Virus record (IMG/VR): IMGVR_UViG_3300042516_005163
Coordinates: 1 to 64,000 of that record
DNA length: 64,000 nt
Direction: 5' to 3' (one strand)
DNA from: a virus
A program made the position numbers and the translations under genes. The notes below the pieces were generated by a model. The model was given only the letters and a program-made list of their open reading frames with translations, did not search any database and was not told where the DNA came from. How positions within the stretch are numbered: position 1 is the first letter of the stretch; the number at the start of each line of letters is the position of its first letter. Shown here piece after piece: positions 44,200-51,962 of this stretch.

Positions 44200-44693
44200 T
44201 GATTACAATCAATTTAAAACCAACAAGGTTAGCTAAAACTGAATTTAACTTTGTTGATTTTGATGTGCTATCTCATTGTGTAACTGGATTGATTAATAAT
44301 ATCAACTTTGATAATATTGACCGCAAATATGAAATCAAAGTTGATGTATCAAAGTTTCCAGTAGAAAACCCACATAGTCATTATCTATGGAAGAAAAACA
44401 AAATTTGTATTGCACCACATAAACGATACAAAAAAGCGTATATATTGAGACGTTTTATTAATTGTTTCATACATGAATTAAAGCACTGGTCGCAAGATAA
44501 ACTACTCAAAGTAAGTTTTTTCAAAAACTATAGTGATCAAGGGAGAGATTATTATTCATGTCCTCTAGAAAAAGATACAAGACAGTATACTGCCCTTTTG
44601 TTGAATGCGACGCTAAAAAACTATAACGCGTTGTTAGAGATTAAACAACAAAGCTTAGAATATAAGAAATTGAATATTCAATTCAATTATTAA
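44199..44693 (+). CDS. zincin-like metalloprotease fold protein (HExxH)
   Basis: This 164-residue protein contains FINCFIHELKHWSQDKL, with the HExxH signature at His92-Glu93-His96. It is followed 28 residues later by PLEKDTRQYTA, where Glu124 could be the third ligand, as in gluzincins and SprT/ImmA-like small phage zincins. The LRRFINCF helix before the motif and the Arg/Tyr after the second motif fit that fold. Substrates are unknown; it could cleave a host regulator or a phage protein. It lies right behind two early-type genes. Confidence 0.65.
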   Translation: MITINLKPTRLAKTEFNFVDFDVLSHCVTGLINNINFDNIDRKYEIKVDVSKFPVENPHSHYLWKKNKICIAPHKRYKKAYILRRFINCFIHELKHWSQDKLLKVSFFKNYSDQGRDYYSCPLEKDTRQYTALLLNATLKNYNALLEIKQQSLEYKKLNIQFNY

Positions 44694-44702
44694 ATAAACC
44701 TA

Positions 44703-45605
44703 TTACCAAACTGTAATAGCTCCTCCACCCCCGGTAGGTAGGGTAACATTGGTACCAGCGGTCATGTTAGCAACATTGAAAACTGTTGTAGCGGTAATTG
44801 TTCCTGTACCACCACCAATGTTGCCAACAAGTTGAACTGTTCCGTTGTTGGTGGTAACTGTTCCTGAATTGCTTGATACAGTTCCACCACTGGCATTTGT
44901 GGTTACTGTTCCACTGTTTGCGGAAACAGTTCCACCACTGGCATTAGTAGTTATTGTGCTGGTATTACTTGATACCAAGCCGCTATTGGTAGTTAGTGGA
45001 CCACCATTAGTAGTGACTGATGCACCAAAAGAATTTGTATTTATAGATCCACCATTGGTGGATACCACACCGTTATTGGTTGTAATAGATGCCCCAAAAG
45101 AATTTGTTGTAACGGTGCCATTATTAATAGTAACTATATTAGTATTGTCATCAATGATTCCTCCGTTAAAATTAATGGTAACTGTGCCATTATTTGTATT
45201 TGTAGTTCCTTCATTATTTGAAATTGTTCCACCAGATACATTTGTGACAACAATTCCACCAACAGAATTAGTTGTTACTAAAGCATAATTGTTAGTAACA
45301 GTTCCACTGTTGCCAGTAACAGTTCCACTATTATCAGTAATAGTGCAACTCAAAGCATTTGCCACAACGGTTCCACCACTAGCAATGTTTGTAACTACAC
45401 CATTATTGGTTGTCACAGTTCCATAAACTATAACTGTATTGTATCCGCTTGAAGGAACCTCATCAACTGTGTTACCAGCATTGATTTCGCAATCATCGCT
45501 TGCTGTTGGAATAGCAGTATTAGGAATAGTGCCAGCTTGATCTTGAAACCAATTGGCAAAATCATTCCAAAGTCCAGAACCTTGATTTATGTAATATAAT
45601 GTCAT
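44703..45605 (-). CDS. repeat-rich beta-solenoid adhesin
   Basis: This 300-residue protein has an N-terminal ~55 residues (LYYINQGSGLWNDFANWFQD, IPTASDDCEINAGNTV) that resemble the start of secreted bacterial surface proteins. From about residue 62 to 265 the chain consists of short repeats of the type NNGTVTTN-(A/S)-x-GG, almost only Thr, Asn, Gly, Val and Ser. This composition points to a beta-solenoid. A Gly-rich end follows. The DNA repeats create a long open antisense frame that is not a gene. It overlaps the upstream fibre gene by four bases and is probably a distal fibre part. Confidence 0.7.
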   Translation of the reverse strand: MTLYYINQGSGLWNDFANWFQDQAGTIPNTAIPTASDDCEINAGNTVDEVPSSGYNTVIVYGTVTTNNGVVTNIASGGTVVANALSCTITDNSGTVTGNSGTVTNNYALVTTNSVGGIVVTNVSGGTISNNEGTTNTNNGTVTINFNGGIIDDNTNIVTINNGTVTTNSFGASITTNNGVVSTNGGSINTNSFGASVTTNGGPLTTNSGLVSSNTSTITTNASGGTVSANSGTVTTNASGGTVSSNSGTVTTNNGTVQLVGNIGGGTGTITATTVFNVANMTAGTNVTLPTGGGGAITVW

Positions 45606-47818
45606 GGTGCAAATTCTTGATTACGAACGAGCCACCACTTCGTTCCATTGTAATTCATTTCAAACAGGCGAGTGAATCCTGATGATACAATTCCACTAAA
45701 AGTTGTCCCTCTTGGTGTAAGTATGTTGGCTCCCAATGTGATTGTTCTATCTGCACCAGAAGCAGTAAAACGACCCTTCCATAAGCTACCATCAGTTGCA
45801 TTTGTAGGGGCATTGAGTGTGAGATCACCTGTCATGGTAACTTTTCTGCTGATGCCATCACTCAAACTAGGTGTTATTGATGCTGCATATGTGAGTGTTG
45901 TTGGAGCAGCTGTATCAGTCCATGCAGCAGAATATGTTTGAACTGTTGAATAAACTGATGTATTATTAGCACTTTGGGTTCTAAAATTTGTATATGTGTT
46001 CTGCCAGTTACTAGAAAGAGCTCTTACCCCGCTATCAATAGTACTATCAACAGCCCATGATGCTGAATTAGCTTGAACTGTTGTATATGTGTTCTGCCAG
46101 TTACTAGAAAGAGCTCTAACACCTGTATCTATTCCAGAGCCACCACCACCACCTCCACCTAATAATCCAAATAAATCTTGACCACCTGAAAGTAATTGAC
46201 CAGACGCAATATTAAGTGTACCGTTCATGATACCACCAGCTGCAAATTGCTGAGCTACAGAACCACCACCACCGTAACCTGCAACATACTTCTTAAGACT
46301 TGCAGACTCATTATCTAATCTAGATTCAAGTTGCTTCTTTAATTGAGCTAAGTCTTCCTTTTTAACAGCTACTAATGTAACATCTCTTACTTTCTTTTCT
46401 ACAGCTTCAGTTAAAGTTGCTGCAACATGTTTAATATCATTTAAACTTTTTTCAGCAACTATTGTTAATTGATCTTTAGCTTTATCTAATTCAGTTACCT
46501 GCGCGGTAGCCTCAACTTGTATTTTTGCAACAGCTTCAGCTGCAGTTGCTGTAAGAGATTTTTCAGCTTTATTTGTAACATCTTCTACGTCTTTGATTTT
46601 AGATTGTAATATACTTACTTGGTTTTCCGCAATAGTAGCTAGTTCACTCTTAGTTTTATCTAAAATGTTAACCTTATCTTGTATATCTATATCTAATTTT
46701 ACTACATGTTCTTGAGACTTATACTCTAATCCCTTTACAGCTTCATTAATAGTTTCTGTGAGTGTATTACCCGCACGTTCTAAAGCATCATTTATATCTT
46801 TGATCTTAGTATTGAATGTATTAATTTTACTTTCTACAAGAGAAGTTAAATCATTTATTTTTTTATCTGCGGTAGCCTGTAATTGTGTAATTTTTTTACC
46901 TACAAGAGATTGTGCTCTTTTGAGATTTTCAGATACTATTTGATTAGCTTTTGTGTTAAGTTTTTCTATGTTATCATAGCTAGAAGTTTTTTCTTTTAAA
47001 AATTCTTCCTTTGTTGTTGTTATAAAAGCTTTAATACTATCATAAGCCTCAGAAATATGTTTTAACTGAGATTTGGTCTCAACATCTAATTCGGCTAACT
47101 TAGTATTAACTTCGAAGTTGACTTTTTCTTGCAACTCACGAAGTTGGGTTGTTTTTTCCTCTGCTGTTTGATTTATAGTATCACTATAAAGTTCGACAGT
47201 TGTTAAGATGTTCTCTCTGATTGAGTTAATCTCAGCAAGAGTTGAATCTCTATCAATACGATTAGCATTAATAGATTTTTCAACCAAAGTTGTGAGGTTA
47301 TTTTTAGCTGAATTAATACTCTCTGTAGAAGATTCTTGAATTTGAGAAATGCGTTCATCTATTAAGTCGGTAATTGATTGTCTGAATTGGTCAATCTTAT
47401 GCTTTTTATTGACATAACTTTCATGTAAAACGCCAATTGCAACAGTTTTTTCACGACTTATATCTGAAACTGATGGTTGGTAAAATTCACTTATAATACC
47501 ATCAACTACAGCTTTTTCTTGTTTAAGTGTGTTGCGGCCATTTGAAAGCGACTTTGTATTTAAAAAAATATTATTTTTACCTTCGCGTAATACAAATAGG
47601 GTGGAGTATATTTTACCACTAACTTGAGTGTCTATTTTGATTACAGGGTCTCCATTAATTGAATCTACTTTTTCTGCTATAATCTTATTAGCACCGCAAT
47701 TAATTTCAAATACATCAATGAATATTTCTTTAAATTCCTGCGCAATAATATAATTCAAACCTTTATCCGTAGGTGTGTATGAATGCTCACGATCTAGTAT
47801 TTTAAGAGTACTGCTCAC
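45602..47818 (-). CDS. long coiled-coil tail fibre
   Basis: This 738-residue protein starts with GTG, supported by an AATAAATA box six bases upstream. The N-terminal ~120 residues are a small attachment-type domain. Residues ~135-500 are a long, almost unbroken coiled coil (heptads such as ISQIQESSTESINSAKNNLTTLVEK). A Gly-rich hinge (GGGGGGGS) and two copies of SGVRALSSNWQNTYT-type repeats follow, then a beta-rich tip (KVTMTGDLTLNAP and NYNGTKWWLVRNQEF). The tip resembles the short C-terminal domains of many fibres. This is likely the longest side fibre in the window. Confidence 0.8.
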   Translation of the reverse strand: MSSTLKILDREHSYTPTDKGLNYIIAQEFKEIFIDVFEINCGANKIIAEKVDSINGDPVIKIDTQVSGKIYSTLFVLREGKNNIFLNTKSLSNGRNTLKQEKAVVDGIISEFYQPSVSDISREKTVAIGVLHESYVNKKHKIDQFRQSITDLIDERISQIQESSTESINSAKNNLTTLVEKSINANRIDRDSTLAEINSIRENILTTVELYSDTINQTAEEKTTQLRELQEKVNFEVNTKLAELDVETKSQLKHISEAYDSIKAFITTTKEEFLKEKTSSYDNIEKLNTKANQIVSENLKRAQSLVGKKITQLQATADKKINDLTSLVESKINTFNTKIKDINDALERAGNTLTETINEAVKGLEYKSQEHVVKLDIDIQDKVNILDKTKSELATIAENQVSILQSKIKDVEDVTNKAEKSLTATAAEAVAKIQVEATAQVTELDKAKDQLTIVAEKSLNDIKHVAATLTEAVEKKVRDVTLVAVKKEDLAQLKKQLESRLDNESASLKKYVAGYGGGGSVAQQFAAGGIMNGTLNIASGQLLSGGQDLFGLLGGGGGGGSGIDTGVRALSSNWQNTYTTVQANSASWAVDSTIDSGVRALSSNWQNTYTNFRTQSANNTSVYSTVQTYSAAWTDTAAPTTLTYAASITPSLSDGISRKVTMTGDLTLNAPTNATDGSLWKGRFTASGADRTITLGANILTPRGTTFSGIVSSGFTRLFEMNYNGTKWWLVRNQEFAP
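45988..46024 (-). repeat. 37-bp exact direct repeat, copy 1 (of 2)
   Basis: It is identical over 37 bases to 46081-46117, a 93-base period. It encodes the ALSSNWQNTYT segment of the fibre. Confidence 0.9.
46081..46117 (-). repeat. 37-bp exact direct repeat, copy 2 (of 2)
   Basis: This is the second copy, in the same reading frame of the coiled-coil fibre gene. The period of 93 bases equals 31 codons, so recombination would keep the frame. Confidence 0.9.
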
Positions 47819-47823
47819 TACTT

Positions 47824-47831
47824 TATTTATT
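47824..47831 (-). promoter_or_regulatory. late-promoter-like box AATAAATA
   Basis: The last A is six bases from the GTG at 47818; it supports the GTG start. It overlaps an AT-rich hairpin (TTATTC/GAATAA). Confidence 0.6.
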
Positions 47832-47856
47832 CAAAAGAATAAAACCACAACTTAGT

Positions 47857-48174
47857 TTAAGCATAAGATTGAGTTGAGAACGAATAATACTGCGCTCTGC
47901 AATAAATGCTTGGTGCAGTTGGATTTGCAGCAAATTTTGCACTCAACATATCTGAACTAGTTACACCTCTGATTGAAACTGTATCACCTGAATTGATTGC
48001 AAAAGCACGAGCATCAGATGTAAAACCATTATCATAAATCAATAATAATTGACCAGATCCTGTTGGATTTGTTATAACGACTTCTGAGCACGGAAATGCA
48101 GATAATTTAGCAGGTGTCAAGCTATTAGCAGATACACTAAATGAAAAGCAATTATTAAGATTTTGAAAAGCCAT
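47857..48174 (-). CDS. small beta-rich virion protein
   Basis: The ATG at 48174 is chosen because an AATAAATA box ends six bases upstream; a longer version would overlap that box. The 105-residue protein has a beta-sandwich-like pattern: FSFSVSANSLTP, EVVITNPTGSGQLLLIYDNG, AFAINSGDTVSIRGV. It could be a head decoration or fibre-cap protein. The family is not recognised. Confidence 0.6.
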   Translation of the reverse strand: MAFQNLNNCFSFSVSANSLTPAKLSAFPCSEVVITNPTGSGQLLLIYDNGFTSDARAFAINSGDTVSIRGVTSSDMLSAKFAANPTAPSIYCRAQYYSFSTQSYA

Positions 48175-48179
48175 AATAA

Positions 48180-48187
48180 TATTTATT
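48180..48187 (-). promoter_or_regulatory. late-promoter-like box AATAAATA
   Basis: The last A is six bases from the ATG at 48174. Confidence 0.6.
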
Positions 48188-48265
48188 CTTTTCAACTCAC
48201 TTCGTTAATTATTAATCTATAACTCTTTTTACTAAATCCACTAAAAAATTTAAAAATCAAAAATA

Positions 48266-48271
48266 TATAAT
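48266..48271 (+). promoter_or_regulatory. TATAAT -10 box close to start
   Basis: TATAAT lies four bases before the ATG at 48275. No clear -35 element is seen, so this is tentative. Confidence 0.35.
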
Positions 48272-48274
48272 AGT

Positions 48275-48493
48275 ATGGATAATTTAAAATTAAAAAGATT
48301 CATTGAGAAAGAACTAGAAAAAATTGCAGACATCGTTGATGTAATATATGATAAACTCGAAGAAAATGGCGACGAGGATCTATTTGAAACATCAGACATT
48401 TGGTTATCAGGAATAAAACATTTAATTAATTACGATGAAACTGATTTAACAGTTGATTCTACAGCCGCTGATACACTAGATATGTTAGTATGA
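48275..48493 (+). CDS. small acidic hypothetical protein
   Basis: This 72-residue, helical, acidic protein (LKRFIEKELEKIADIVDVIYDKLEENGDEDLF) has no recognised domain. It is the first gene of the sugar-nucleotide operon and overlaps the next gene by four bases. Confidence 0.6.
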   Translation: MDNLKLKRFIEKELEKIADIVDVIYDKLEENGDEDLFETSDIWLSGIKHLINYDETDLTVDSTAADTLDMLV

Positions 48494-49254
48494 ATCGTGT
48501 TGGTATTATTCTATGTGGTGGTGTGGGCTCTAGATTGGGGCAGATAACTAAAGCTATACCCAAATCTCTTGTCCCAGTATACAATAAACCGCTAGTTGAT
48601 TACCAATTAGAATTATTTGAGTTTTTGAATGTACGTGATATTATTATTATCACTAGACCCGATACATATGAGTTATTTACCAATTACTTGTTAAAAGATT
48701 CAAATTGGGCTGACCGATTTGATAACATTAAAATACTCGAGCAGAAAACACCTGGGGGTATTGCGCAAGCGTACCAAATTGTATATAATCATGTACCTGA
48801 AGGTGCTAACACTTTATTAGGACTTGGTGATAATATATTTCATTTTGCAAATGAAAATGAAAAAGAAGATTTGAAACGTTGGAGTAATTCAAATACAAAT
48901 TTTATTACAACTATATCTGTCAAAGATCCAAGACCATATGGTGTGGTAAAATTTTTAGGTGGTACAGATGTAATTGATGATGTGGTTGAAAAGCCAACAG
49001 ATCCCCCTTCTAATCAAATTATACCTGGATTGTATTTCTTTGATTATACAGTATTTGAAAAAGCAAAAAATCTTCAACCCTCTTCACGTGGAGAACTTGA
49101 AATCACAGACGTACAAAAACTATATATTAAAGAAGGTAAATTAGCAGCGTTTAAATTCAAATCAGTATTCTGGTATGATTGTGGCACGGTGCAAGATTTA
49201 TTGGACGCAAATAATTTCATGCATATCATGGAGGACAAACAATGCAAAATTTAA
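48490..49254 (+). CDS. rmlA: sugar-1-phosphate nucleotidyltransferase (RmlA-like)
   Basis: This 254-residue protein has the NTP-transferase signature LCGGVGSRLGQITKAIPKSL (GG at 10-11, catalytic-type Arg and Lys). Later it has LLGLGDNIF (metal-binding Asp), PYGVVKF, VVEKP and SSRGELEITDVQ, as in glucose-1-phosphate thymidylyltransferases. It should activate glucose-1-phosphate with dTTP (or UTP) to form NDP-glucose, the first step of rhamnose synthesis. It overlaps the dehydratase gene by 13 bases, and a GGAGG lies inside its 3' end, one of the few Shine-Dalgarno-like sites here. Confidence 0.85.
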   Translation: MNRVGIILCGGVGSRLGQITKAIPKSLVPVYNKPLVDYQLELFEFLNVRDIIIITRPDTYELFTNYLLKDSNWADRFDNIKILEQKTPGGIAQAYQIVYNHVPEGANTLLGLGDNIFHFANENEKEDLKRWSNSNTNFITTISVKDPRPYGVVKFLGGTDVIDDVVEKPTDPPSNQIIPGLYFFDYTVFEKAKNLQPSSRGELEITDVQKLYIKEGKLAAFKFKSVFWYDCGTVQDLLDANNFMHIMEDKQCKI

Positions 49255-50309
49255 CTCTTGAAAATAAAACAATTTTAGTTACAGGTGGTTACGGCTTTAT
49301 TATGTCTAACCTCATTAATTTGCTGAACGATACATATTACAATATCACAATTATAAATGTAGATAAATGTGGTGCTGGATCTAACAAATCTAACATTTTA
49401 CCTGCACAACATAACAACAAGATCATTAATTTGCATTTAAAATGCGAGAATGAAAAATTTGTGAAAATACTTAAAGAGTATCAACCAGACTTTATTATTC
49501 ATGGAGCAGCTGAGTCTCATGTCGATCGTTCAATTGAAAATCCTGTTGAGTTTGTTAAATCGAATGTTGTTGGTACATCTAATGTAATTGCAGCAGTTGA
49601 TTGGTATCAGAAAAATGTTAAAGAGTGTAGATGTGTGTTAATTAGTACAGATGAGGTGTATGGGCATTTATCACTTACAGATGATCCATGGACGGAAGAT
49701 AGCCATTTAGCTCCGAGATCCCCGTATGCGTCCTCAAAAGCGTCCGCGGATCTGATCGCCTTATCGTTCTATAATACTTTCAAAACTAACTTTTGTATTG
49801 TGAGAGGTTGTAACAACTTTGGCCCAAGACAAGATACAGAAAAACTTATACCAAAATATATTACAACTCTCATTCAGGGTGGTAAAATGCCAGTATATGG
49901 AAACGGTCAAAACGTGCGAGAATGGGTATACGTTACAGAGTTTTGTTTCTTTATTTTAGAAAAACTAGTCACATACGATCCGGGTATTGCTTACAATTAT
50001 GGTAGAGGATTAACTCGATCAAATTTACAAGTATTAGAAGAAGTGTTTAATTGCGTACAGTTTTTTATGGCAAAACGCGAACCAAACAATTTTAACTATA
50101 CTGATTTTAAATCCTCATTACAATTTGTTGAAGATAGAAAAGGTCATGATTTTAGATACGCAATGAAGTCTAAGTACCCTTATCAAATCAATCGCACTGT
50201 TAACAGCTTCAAGAGACAAATTTATAGCACCATTGAGTATTTTTATGAGCAATCCCAAAAATCAAAAAGCAAAAACTGGGTCCAACGAATCTTTGGATTT
50301 ATTTGCTAA
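49242..50309 (+). CDS. rmlB: NDP-glucose 4,6-dehydratase (RmlB-like)
   Basis: This 355-residue extended short-chain dehydrogenase has the NAD-binding loop TGGYGFIM (14-21). The third Gly of the usual TGGxGFIG is replaced by Met21. Other key parts are present: HGAAESHVDRSI, the catalytic STDEVYG (Thr-Asp-Glu 136-138), SPYASSKASAD with Tyr162 and Lys166, RGCNNFGPRQ and the sugar-binding GNGQNVREWVYV. The enzyme converts NDP-glucose to NDP-4-keto-6-deoxyglucose. It follows RmlA directly. The end overlaps a small downstream frame. Confidence 0.85.
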   Translation: MQNLTLENKTILVTGGYGFIMSNLINLLNDTYYNITIINVDKCGAGSNKSNILPAQHNNKIINLHLKCENEKFVKILKEYQPDFIIHGAAESHVDRSIENPVEFVKSNVVGTSNVIAAVDWYQKNVKECRCVLISTDEVYGHLSLTDDPWTEDSHLAPRSPYASSKASADLIALSFYNTFKTNFCIVRGCNNFGPRQDTEKLIPKYITTLIQGGKMPVYGNGQNVREWVYVTEFCFFILEKLVTYDPGIAYNYGRGLTRSNLQVLEEVFNCVQFFMAKREPNNFNYTDFKSSLQFVEDRKGHDFRYAMKSKYPYQINRTVNSFKRQIYSTIEYFYEQSQKSKSKNWVQRIFGFIC

Positions 50310-50436
50310 AGCAATCAAGAATACAATTAATGAGTTGCAGCTAATATATTACTCTTGTCCTTACAACGCTAAGGTTGGTATTGAACAGCATATAAATTAC
50401 TTACAAACTACTTTAAAGGAAAATGGATATAATTAA
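50245..50436 (+). CDS. small hypothetical protein overlapping rmlB
   Basis: This 63-residue protein shares 65 bases with the end of the dehydratase gene. After a Lys/Asn-rich start it has a helical SLDLFAKAIKNTINELQLIYYSCPYNAKVGIEQHINYL. Its continuation 127 bases beyond the dehydratase stop, and the next gene starting four bases later, suggest it is real. Confidence 0.5.
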   Translation: MSNPKNQKAKTGSNESLDLFAKAIKNTINELQLIYYSCPYNAKVGIEQHINYLQTTLKENGYN

Positions 50437-50439
50437 GGT

Positions 50440-50688
50440 ATGCTTGTTTCAGACGTACCAAAATTTCAAAACCACGTACAAACCAACGATTTAACACTAG
50501 CTAAAGACTCAATTGAGTACTGGGCTAAACATAGTGATCGAATCGTGTTCAAACATGTACATGATCACGTTAATAAATTAGATAAACAGAAAGAAAAGTA
50601 TACCATTCTATGGTTACCTAATCTAAACATTGTGGTAAAAACTAAAACCACTCGTAAAGAATTCCCTTATTATTCAGAAAGTAATTAA
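50440..50688 (+). CDS. small hypothetical protein
   Basis: This 82-residue protein is rich in His and Lys, with an alpha/beta pattern (LAKDSIEYWAKHSDRIVFKHVHDHV, YTILWLPNLNIVVKTKTT). No domain is recognised. It lies at the end of the sugar operon. Confidence 0.55.
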   Translation: MLVSDVPKFQNHVQTNDLTLAKDSIEYWAKHSDRIVFKHVHDHVNKLDKQKEKYTILWLPNLNIVVKTKTTRKEFPYYSESN

Positions 50689-50689
50689 C

Positions 50690-50705
50690 GGAAAATCCAT
50701 ATAAT
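50690..50705 (+). promoter_or_regulatory. GGAAA-TATAAT promoter, copy a
   Basis: GGAAAAT at 50690 and TATAAT at 50700-50705 are ten bases apart (first base to first base). Unlike the others, the ATG (50738) is 33 bases downstream, so this message would have a leader. Confidence 0.55.
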
Positions 50706-50737
50706 AAAAGGGTAAAAACAAACAAACAAATAATAAA

Positions 50738-51658
50738 ATGAATCTAAAACTTATTAGTACAGAGCTCGTCAAAGTTTCTGATATCGACATTCCTTCTCGA
50801 TTTTACAATCGTATGGCTTGTGGTATTAAAGAATTGGATGATCTCTTCGGTGGTGGTATTCTACCTGGATCTACCTTCACTCTTACAGCTACCCCCGGTA
50901 CTGGTAAAACAACCTTTTTCTTGCAATTGCTCGAAGCTCTTCAGTTAAATGGTTATCAGTGTGGGTTTGTTACTGGTGAAGAAGATGTCGCGCAGATTGC
51001 TTTCAATTGTAAGCGTCTTGGTGTTGCTCATGTTCCAGTTTGTAATGAAACTGATATCAATACGATTTTGAATCTTACGAAGCATCTTGATATTCTGATT
51101 ATTGATTCGTTTCCAACTCTAACTACTACTAAGTCTCTCAATTCTCGGGCTCGTGAGAAATATCTCATCGAAAACATTATTGAGACTGCGACTGAAAATG
51201 ACTGTGCTGTTGGTGTTATTCTCCATATTACCAAGTCAGGTAATTACAAAGGTTCAACTCTCGTACCTCATTCAGTTAGTGCTAACTTCAAACTTGAACG
51301 CGATGAAGAGAATGAATCAATTCGTATTCTTTCAGCTGAAAAGAATCGTTATGGTCGGTGCAGTAATTTGACTATGTATTTCGGGTCTAAGGGTTTTGAC
51401 TTCTCCGAAATCCAAATTTACGATCGTAATAAGAAAGAGAGCAAAGCTGATCGCAACCGACAGATGCTTGATGATGTTATTGAGCTCGCTGCTGATCATG
51501 GTGTTACTCAAAAGCAAATTGTTAAACATCTAAAAGTTAGTTCTAGCAAAGCTTATACTCTTCTTAAAGAACTTACTAATATGGATGAGCTCGTTAAGTA
51601 TGGTCGAGGTGAAAATGCCATTTTCAAAAAAACTTTGAAAAAAGAAGTTGAAGTCTAA
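50738..51658 (+). CDS. RadA/Sms-like RecA-superfamily ATPase with C-terminal winged helix
   Basis: This 306-residue protein has a GIKELDDLFGGGILPGS start, Walker A TPGTGKTT (52-59), the VTGEEDVAQIAFNCKRLGV segment typical of RadA, Walker B ILIIDS (119-124), LHITKSGNYKGS and the RadA hallmark KNRYG (202-206; KNRFG in RadA). It lacks RadA's zinc finger and Lon-like domain. In their place is a helix-turn-helix at about 245-295 (GVTQKQIVKHLKVSSSKAYTLLKEL). RadA drives branch migration in recombination; here it may serve phage replication or recombination. Confidence 0.75.
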   Translation: MNLKLISTELVKVSDIDIPSRFYNRMACGIKELDDLFGGGILPGSTFTLTATPGTGKTTFFLQLLEALQLNGYQCGFVTGEEDVAQIAFNCKRLGVAHVPVCNETDINTILNLTKHLDILIIDSFPTLTTTKSLNSRAREKYLIENIIETATENDCAVGVILHITKSGNYKGSTLVPHSVSANFKLERDEENESIRILSAEKNRYGRCSNLTMYFGSKGFDFSEIQIYDRNKKESKADRNRQMLDDVIELAADHGVTQKQIVKHLKVSSSKAYTLLKELTNMDELVKYGRGENAIFKKTLKKEVEV

Positions 51659-51675
51659 TTTTTAGTTATTATAAT
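51648..51675 (+). promoter_or_regulatory. sigma70-like promoter TTGAAG-N16-TATAAT
   Basis: TTGAAG (51648-51653) and TATAAT (51670-51675) are 16 bases apart. The ATG at 51684 is nine bases past the -10 box. Confidence 0.5.
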
Positions 51676-51683
51676 GTTTATAT

Positions 51684-51908
51684 ATGAAAAACACAAAGAA
51701 GCTAAACATCAGTCGTGAATGGTACCGCAACTCTAACGTCCGCCCTAAGTCTTTCTTGGTGCGTATGGAGCGTAGTTCAAACGGTGAGTATCGTGTTGCA
51801 AATGCGTACGTTGAAAACGTCGTTAACCAGCATGAGTCTAAGTTCCAGCGCGTTGATGTCCGTGATCTTACATCTGATATCAAGCAGGGTACGATCTTCT
51901 CGTATTAA
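51684..51908 (+). CDS. small basic hypothetical protein
   Basis: This 74-residue basic protein (LNISREWYRNSNVRPKSFLVRM, then a beta/alpha part) has its own promoter upstream and a strong terminator 25 bases downstream, so it is a monocistronic unit. It is more GC-rich than its neighbours. The overlapping +1 frame (from 51715) is not favoured. The function is unknown; strong separate expression suggests a small regulator or inhibitor. Confidence 0.65.
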   Translation: MKNTKKLNISREWYRNSNVRPKSFLVRMERSSNGEYRVANAYVENVVNQHESKFQRVDVRDLTSDIKQGTIFSY

Positions 51909-51933
51909 TACAATAACAAAATAACCAATATAC

Positions 51934-51962
51934 CTGGAGCGTTAACGCTCCAGGGCTTTTTT
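51934..51962 (+). terminator. strong rho-independent terminator
   Basis: A perfect CTGGAGCG/CGCTCCAG stem with TTAA loop is followed by GGC and six T residues. It ends the 51684 gene. Confidence 0.9.

Noticed and set aside
44845-45288. 147-codon plus-strand open frame opposite the solenoid adhesin
   Set aside because: It is a repeat of VVTVP-type units created by reading the adhesin repeats backwards.
47824-47845. AT-rich hairpin TTATTC/GAATAA as terminator
   Set aside because: The stem is short and purely AT-rich apart from one pair, and it coincides with the late box of the fibre gene; I cannot support a terminator call.
51715-51924. Alternative frame within the small gene at 51684
   Set aside because: The 51684 frame has the promoter-proximal ATG and a sensible basic product; the other frame is Ser/Leu-rich without features.
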